From: Panopea generosa
Taxonomy: Eukaryota > Mollusca > Bivalvia > Adapedonta > Hiatellidae
Assembly: GCA_029582155.1 (NCBI GenBank)
Contig: CM055903.1
Span: 44,221,769 to 44,285,768, forward strand
Direction: 5' to 3'
DNA: 64,000 nt
The position numbers and the translations under genes were made by a program. Below, in pieces: positions 57,800 to 64,000 of the stretch (position 1 is the stretch's first letter; every line of letters starts with the position of its first letter). A model generated the notes under the pieces. That model ran no database searches, was not told where the DNA came from, and saw only the letters and a program-made list of their open reading frames with translations.

Positions 57800-59029
57800 T
57801 ATCAATTTTCACGTTTTCACAGAAATTTTTTTATATACATACAGTTCCAATAATTGTAAATCTACGAAATATTTATAAAATTACCAAGACCTAACGCTGA
57901 CATTTTACATAACGCGATCGATTGCAAATTATCTGCAAAAACCTAATCAGCTTTTAGAAATCGTTACCATTTTGGCAAAGGGAGATAATTTTATACTCTT
58001 CATACTGGAGAATTTGAGAGACACCCGCGAATTACGTCATCGTCTATTTTTTTGTCATTGCTCGGGTAGATGGTAAGAAACGTGTACCTTGGTCGTAGAT
58101 ATCCGACCAATCAGAGCGGTTATTAAAAATAGGTTAATTTATATTCAAAGCTATCCGCCAATCACATTAGAGGAATAAAAATAGATAACTGAATATGCAT
58201 GAGAGGTTTTCCAAAGTCGCATAATCGGGCATGTGGTATGATAAACACTGCGGGGGTCAATTGTTTATACTGATTAGTTACGTCTTAAAAAAGTGCTACC
58301 TCAATGTTTTTTTTACCTGCATAATTAGTTTTGATTGACATATTAATAATAGAATCAAAGGCGCAATTTCATTTCGTTACAAACTGTAAACAATCATCAT
58401 CACGTGTCGGTGTTTCAATCAACCATTAAAGATCTAAGTACAACCGATGTTTATTGTTTTACGAGGAGGTGATAAAGATAAAAGGTGCCGCATTTTACCT
58501 CCCCTAGTCATGCTACTATATGGCATGTCACACGTGGGTTGTGTACTGTGTACTGTGTACAAGCTGTGTTTTCGGCTGTGTGATATTGATGTTAAGGCCA
58601 GATCGAGGTGTTTTGGAAAGGGAAATTTCGTGTATATAAAAAATTCTTCTTACGGCAAATCATTTTTTCGCCATTTTTTTTATTTTTTCGCCATTTGCGA
58701 ATTTGGCGAATGACAGCGGAAACCCTGTATTCATTTGTTGGTGTATTTTTTTAACCTGTATGGTAATTATTTTTTTATGTACATGTAGAGTGAACCTGGA
58801 ATCTTCCTTCCTGTTGGCGTTGAATAACCTATAATGTGTTGGTACACCGTAAAACCTCATTCATTCATTTTAAGTGTCTAGAACAGCCACATACTTTTTA
58901 AACTGTTTTTTTAAATGGCCAGTTGAAAAAAATTGTTACACTAAGAGAACCTGTTTTATAATCAAATGTCAATAGTATACATGTATCAAACATATGCTTA
59001 CCCTTAGTGTAAAAAAAACTCTTTTTTTG
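57800..59029. other. G-alpha intron, no feature except a repeat remnant
   Basis: No exon is recognised. 58665-58735 contains GCGGAAACCCTG and TTCGCCATTTGCGAATTTGG, the reverse-oriented relative of the CAGGGTTTCC repeat at 56878 and 62919. A TTACACTAAG/CTTAGTGTAA motif pair lies at 58936 and 59004. Confidence 0.4.
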
Positions 59030-59315
59030 TCTAAGGGTAGAATGTCCTCATCACATGCAGAAGGTCGTGGTTTGGTCCCCGGTCGGGTCATACCAAAGAC
59101 TTAAAACTAGAAGCTCTTGGTACTAGAGGATTCCTCGCTTGGTGCTCAGCATTTAGATGCAAGTTGTAGGTCTGGTTGGTCCAATGTAGGTATAATGTGA
59201 CTGGATGGGGTATCATACCATATGTCCAGTGTGGCAGCGCTCAAAATACTGTCTCACGTTTACACTGTCACAATAAAACTAAAAAAATTGTTAAAAGCAA
59301 CATTAAACCCCATGC
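59030..59315 (+). mobile_element. Full-length SINE carrying the satellite-homologous body
   Basis: The tRNA-like head at 59034-59095 (GTAGAATGTCCTCATCACAT; B box GTGGTTTGGTCCCC) is followed by a linker with TCCTCGCTTGGTGCTCAGCA. The body at 59165-59275 (GGTATAATGTGACTGGATGG, GGTATCATACCATATGTC, CAGTGTGGCAGCGCTCAAAA, TTACACTGTCACAATAA) matches the 133-bp satellite unit. The 3' tail, ATTGTTAAAAGCAACATTAA then ACCCC, is the usual mollusc SINE ending. A 90-codon open frame through it is an artefact. Confidence 0.85.
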
Positions 59316-59576
59316 AACAGCGTTTGTTTCTGAAAACAAAGAGGTAGTTAATGGATCTCCATACATGTATCAAACAAGTGTCCTTCCAAATTTTTTCAGT
59401 ATGCAAAAACAGGAAGAACATAGTCATGCATCCAAGTGTCACGCGTAAACGTTATCTCAGTTCAATTGGCTGTGATAAAGATAGCATGTTATGTTATTCA
59501 ATAAGCTTGTAAAGTTAGTTATAAATCATGCATTTTTACTGATGAGGTTGTTCTTTGAAGGGGATTGAAATCTGTG

Positions 59577-59870
59577 TGGTTCCTGAGTTAAGAATAATAT
59601 CACTTACAGAGTGTGTGTGTGGGTGAGGGGTCCTGACCTATAGTGACCAGATTATTATTTTTTGCCACACGTTCATTATTGGAGTTGAATTATCAACCAC
59701 TGTGTGACACTTGGGTGCCAAATGAGTGATGGAAAGAATAAGGCCGCTGCAGTCTGCAGCTCATGCTTGTCATTTATAAGAGGTGTCAGACTGAGCTGTG
59801 GTAAGATTTGCTGTAACTCTGCTGTTCTGCTGTTATCAAGGTTGTTGGTTCATTCTGCATATTTATTCAT
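59577..59870 (+). repeat. Dispersed repeat, copy 2 (pair with 56600-56870)
   Basis: Same order of blocks as copy 1, with insertions (for example a TGTGTGTGTG run at 59612). Confidence 0.7.
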
Positions 59871-59947
59871 TTGTTGAGGTCTTCCTTTTTCAATCAGTAC
59901 TGGGAGTGCTATGAGTTCTATGTTAATGATATTTCTATGTTTATTGG

Positions 59948-59972
59948 ATATATATATATATATATATATATG
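59948..59972. repeat. (TA)n microsatellite
   Basis: About 12 TA units. Confidence 0.9.
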
Positions 59973-60487
59973 GAGATTCCTTCAAGTTGGCATCATAGAG
60001 TCTTTTATGTGTTAGCAGGCAGTTACGCCACGATTCATTCATTCATTGAGTGACTAAATGTAAATAAATGACATTATAATTATCAAAAACCTAAAGTTGC
60101 TTTATGATTTTACGTTTCAATGCTTTAAAATGCAAAGTTCAATAAAAAAATCATTGAATTTTATTTGCCTTACACGAAATTCAACAAATCATAGAGTTTT
60201 TAAGAACCCCAACACTTTAAACTTTTGAAAGAAATATGCTTGTGTTCAATGCAATTGTCTGCTGCCACAAGTTTTGTAGGCAGTTTAAAAACACATGTTT
60301 GTACATGTATTCTATAGCAGATTGTTTTTCACAATTTTATTTAGAAATATTTGATATTTATGTTAGATGTGTTATTGAATAGACACACACGCTGTTGTTG
60401 ACATTTGTATCAAAATGTCGCTATTCATGGATATATTAACACTCTTTTTTCTTTCAAAAAAGTGTGACAGATGTAATGTTAGTCAGG

Positions 60488-61700
60488 TGTGCAGATGGTT
60501 GTTAGTAGTTGGTCAGATCATAACAAACCTAGAGTTGGTCAGTATGCAGATGGTTGTCAGTAATTGATCCGATCATAACAAACCTAGAGTTGGTCAGTAT
60601 GCAGATGGTTGTCAGTATTTGGTCAGATCATAACAAACCTAGAGTTGGTCAGTATGCAGATGGTTGTCAGTATTTGGTCAGATCAAGACAAACATAGAGT
60701 TGGTCAGTGTGAAGATGAGTTATCAGTACTTGGTCAGATCATAAGAAACCTAGAGTTGGTCAGTGTGAAGATGAGTTATCAGTACTTGGTCAGATCATAA
60801 CAAACCTAGAGTTGGTCAGTGTGAAGATGAGTTATCAGTTCTTGGTCAGATCATAACAAACCTAGAGTTGGTCGGTATGCAGATGGTTGTTAGTACTTGG
60901 TCAGATCATAACAAACCTAGAGTTGGTCAGTGTGCAGATGGTTGTTAGTACTTGGTCAGATCATAACAAACCTAGAGTTGGTCAGTGTGCAGATGGTTGT
61001 CAGTATTTGGTCAGATCATAAGAAACCTAGAGTTGGTCAGTATGCAGATGGTTGTCAGTATTTGGTCAGATCATAACAAACCTAGAGTTAGTCAGTATGC
61101 AGATGGTTGTCAGTATTTGGTACCTAGAGTTGGTCAGTATGCAGATGGTTGTCAGTATTTGGTCAGATCATAACAAACCTAGAGTTGGTCAGTATGCAGA
61201 TGGTTGTCAGTATTTGGTCAGATCAAGACAAACGTAGAGTTGGTCATTGTGAAGATGAGTTATCAGTACTTGGTCAGATCATAAGAAACCTAGAGTTGGT
61301 CAGTGTGAAGATGAGTTATCAGTACTTGGTCAGATCATAACAAACCTAGAGTTGGTCAGTGTGAAGATGAGTTATCAGTACTTGGTCAGATCATAACAAA
61401 CCTAGAGTTGGTCGGTATGCAGATGGTTGTTAGTACTTGGTCAGATCATAACAAACCTAGAGTTGGTCAGTGTGCAGATGGTTGTTAGTACTTGGTCAGA
61501 TCATAACAAACCTAGAGTTGGTCGGTATGCAGATGGTTGTTAAGACTTGGTCAGATCATAACAAACCTAGAGTTGGTCAGTGTGCAGATGGTTGTTAAGA
61601 CTTGGTCAGATCATAACAAACCTAGAGTTGGTCAGTATGCAGATGGTTGTCAGTACTTGATTAGATCATAACAGACCAAGAGTTGGTCAGTGTGAAGATG
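60488..61700. repeat. 55-bp minisatellite (~22 units) with a 540-bp higher-order repeat
   Basis: Unit TTGGTCAGATCATAACAAAC then CTAGAGTTGGTCAGTATGCA then GATGGTTGTCAGTAT. GCAGA recurs at 60601 and 60656. A second unit type (GTGTGAAGATGAGTTATCAG) alternates in blocks. The run 60609-60800 is repeated almost exactly at 61149-61340 (offset 540), showing block duplication. One truncated unit near 61120 lacks CAGATCATAACAAA. The open frames are by-products. Confidence 0.93.
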
Positions 61701-61704
61701 AGCT

Positions 61705-62500
61705 GTCCATTGTCAAACTACCAGTAATTCAGTTTAGTGTAACTCTAATAACAGAATTGTAAGTCTTTAATACAAAAAAATGTCCTGACTATTAATTTAT
61801 AAAATGCTAAATAGCAAACATTGATGTTCAATCAAGCTGTAGCTCTTGAAAGGCTTTTAAGGCTAAAGATTGTGAGTTTGATCCTCATCTTAACCCCATG
61901 GCCTGTAAAAAACAACACTCAGTTGAATTCTAGAACTTCTATCCAGGAAGCGTACTAGAGAGTGATTCATATAAGTTCTGACATTACTTCGCAATTGAGC
62001 TAAAATAAATTAACAAGTATAACCTGAACCAAGCAGCAGTTGAGTGATCTTGATCAATTGGCGGCATTGTAATCATCTCACAATCTTGATCATGTTCCAG
62101 CATGTCTATTGATGATTAAAACCTTTAAATGTGTTTGAAATAACCCCCAGACAGTCCAAGCGAGAGTAGATATACACACATCAGCAGGTTTGGAATGAAT
62201 GCAGGACTTGATATTTACTATCAAAGCTACTCATCTTCCCTTTGCATTTTTTTTCCCAAATCAAAATCAAATAAATATTAAGGTTAGTTAATTCTTACTC
62301 GTGGACAAATGGTTACTAACTCGTCATGGCGAGTGTAAGATCAGAATTTTCCAGTCCCGGAATGCGGGGGATTGGGATGACCTTAACTACAGCTCTTGGA
62401 CTTTCTTATTCCCTGTTAAAGCACATTAATTAGGTTTTCCTACAGAATCTACTAGTTGACCCTTTTTTGCCAACCATTTATTCTATATTTCCAGTTGTAT
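61705..62500. other. G-alpha intron, no clear feature
   Basis: No exon is recognised. A weak B-box-like GTGAGTTTGATCCTC near 61870 is the only SINE hint. Confidence 0.4.
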
Positions 62501-62502
62501 AT

Positions 62503-62538
62503 CATGTATGTATGTATGTATATATATATATATATCTA
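62503..62538. repeat. (TATG)n/(TA)n microsatellite
   Basis: GTATGTATGTATG followed by a TA run. Confidence 0.9.
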
Positions 62539-62918
62539 GATGTAATCTGGATTTAAATGGGGGTCTAAACAATTAAATTGACAAACAAAAAAATCAGATA
62601 GATTTGTATATATATATGTATACATACATACATAAAAATAATTATAATCACGTATCTACAGAGTACTGGTATATTTATTATTACAATTCATTTAGTGTTT
62701 TATCACATTATATGCATTGATAATAAATAAAGTATAACTGTATGCCCAAAATATTATTTAGTGTGCTTGTTCCCGTGTACTATCATTGGGTCCTATTGTG
62801 TAATAACTTGGATTTAATGTCTAGACAATGCTTCATTAATATATTAGCAATAGCAGTTACAAATATATATAAATGGTATATATACATGTAAAACTGTCTC
62901 ATTTTGTCAATAGCATCC

Positions 62919-64000
62919 CAGGGTTTCCACTGGCCCCATTTTTTTTTTGGCCACCATAAAACGAAAAAAAAAAAAGTATGCGTGGGGGAGGGTTCGGGAG
63001 GGGGGTTACCCCCCTCTCGTCCGCCATTTTTTTTAGCTGTATTGATATACACAATTTTAAGCATATCTAGCACTTTTATGGTGTGTTATGTCTTTGACTG
63101 AATCATAAGATGCTTAAGGGCTTCAACACAACAGTCAGAAAGTGAGAGACATACAAAAACTTGAAATTTGAGATACTTTTCAACAGCCCTTGCGCTCTCG
63201 CACCCTTGTCTTCACTCAATACACTTACCAATGGACTGTAGTTATCAACAAATTATGTTGATTGTTGCAGATCAGATTGGTGCTTTAGTGCTTACAATTT
63301 GATATTATGCAGTGCTCCAAGAAAAAGAACATTTGGGACTAGCCCAGGGCAAGTATGTTGAAAAAATCTACTTGCCCTGGCTGAAAAATAACTTGCCCTG
63401 ATCAGCGGTTCACATGCCCAGATTTTTATTACCAATACTCCTTGCGGTATAATATGAAATTTGTTAACATAGACTTAAATGTGTTATTATATGTAGGGTT
63501 AGCTCCCCTTAACATTATGCATGTCTAAATCACAGTTTGAATAAGACTGGGAGAAGTGAGAGAATTGCAAGAGAACTGACTATGTATCTATCAGTATGCC
63601 CAACTTATTATGTTGTATTTAATCTTTGTTCTTTATTGACTATCATTTCTGTTCTGTCGATTCAGTATATTTAAAACATTATTTTAACTATCTTTCTCTT
63701 CTTTTCTTATTATTGCTGTCATAACATACAATAATGGCAATGTCAAGCCTACAAAGCTATTCAATCTATCCAAGAGAACTTGGCAATATGACAAATAAAT
63801 GCAGTCTATGATAGTCTTCAAATATCTAGAAAGTGCAACTAGTCAACTATATTTCACATATTAAAAAAAACCCCACAAAATTGATCTTAATTGTTGTTTT
63901 CAATACTATATTTAAATCATGCCAAAGAAAATTATACGCTTAAAGTACACAACCAAAAAACATAAGTTTATTACTATAATACCCCACCCACATTTGTCTT
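62919..64000 (+). repeat. Intronic duplicated block, copy 2 (runs off window)
   Basis: 62919-63105 matches 56878-57040 with an extra GC-rich insert at 62990-63020, including a perfect hairpin GAGGGGGGT-T-ACCCCCCTC near 62998. 63400-64000 matches 57167-57795. Between them, 63105-63400 is private to this copy and contains three TTGCCCT/AGGGCAA motifs. Confidence 0.9.

Noticed and set aside
61855..61900. Possible SINE head (GTGAGTTTGATCCTC)
   Set aside because: Only a B-box-like motif; no A box or matching body.

Overview
The window looks like nuclear DNA of a marine mollusc, most likely a bivalve. It is AT-rich, genes are sparse and split by introns, and most of the sequence is repeats: tRNA-derived SINEs, a family seen in many molluscs whose 3' tail carries a GTTAAACCCC-type motif, LINE fragments, MITE-like inverted-repeat elements, a PIF/Harbinger DNA transposon and long minisatellite arrays. 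No bacterial gene organisation is present. The organism call is inference from repeat style and gene structure; no species is assigned.

Only three host genes can be supported. (1) 40132-46240, minus strand: a complete four-exon gene reconstructed here from splice sites and phase. It encodes a 161-residue single-pass membrane protein with a signal peptide, a six-cysteine ectodomain, one transmembrane helix and a PPPY-containing tail, i.e. a Shisa/WBP1/VOPP1/CYYR1-like (six-cysteine, single-TM) adaptor. (2) 28999-30417, plus strand: a single large coding exon for a RING-less B-box/coiled-coil/NHL-like propeller protein of the TRIM2/3/71-like class that is expanded in bivalves. (3) 55765-55882, plus strand: the first coding exon of an inhibitory-class G-protein alpha subunit; the remaining ~8.1 kb of the window is its first coding intron.

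Layout. 1-2125: AT-rich, one fold-back element. 2125-2926: minus-strand reverse transcriptase fragment. 2927-3550: palindromic minisatellite. 3565-7625: ~4 kb array of a 27-bp unit. 8-12.7 kb: a 2.3 kb inverted-repeat element with a nested MITE, then a second palindromic minisatellite of the 3 kb type. 13.57-18.52 kb: ~37 copies of a 133-bp satellite whose unit is homologous to the body of a SINE present elsewhere in the window (24.5 kb and 59.0 kb). 18.6-28 kb: SINE copies, MITEs and unassigned DNA. 28-33.4 kb: the TRIM-like gene between two ~400-bp direct repeats. 33.4-34.4 kb: a mollusc-type dispersed element with internal ~170-bp repeats. 34570-38802: PIF/Harbinger element with matching termini and a TTA target duplication, carrying a frameshifted transposase (plus) and a BESS-motif accessory ORF (minus), each with a TATA box. 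39-46.3 kb: the six-cysteine gene, with a 44-bp minisatellite filling intron 1 and a possible THAP-bearing inverted-repeat element in intron 2. 46.9-51.3 kb: triplicated 169-bp repeat, LINE C-terminus, a large inverted repeat and an intact SINE insertion. 51.5-55.7 kb: microsatellites and SINEs. 55.7-64 kb: the G-alpha exon and an intron holding duplicated blocks, a SINE and a 55-bp minisatellite.

The best leads for something new are the SINE-to-satellite conversion, the hidden six-cysteine membrane gene, and the pair of palindromic minisatellites that share flanking sequence.
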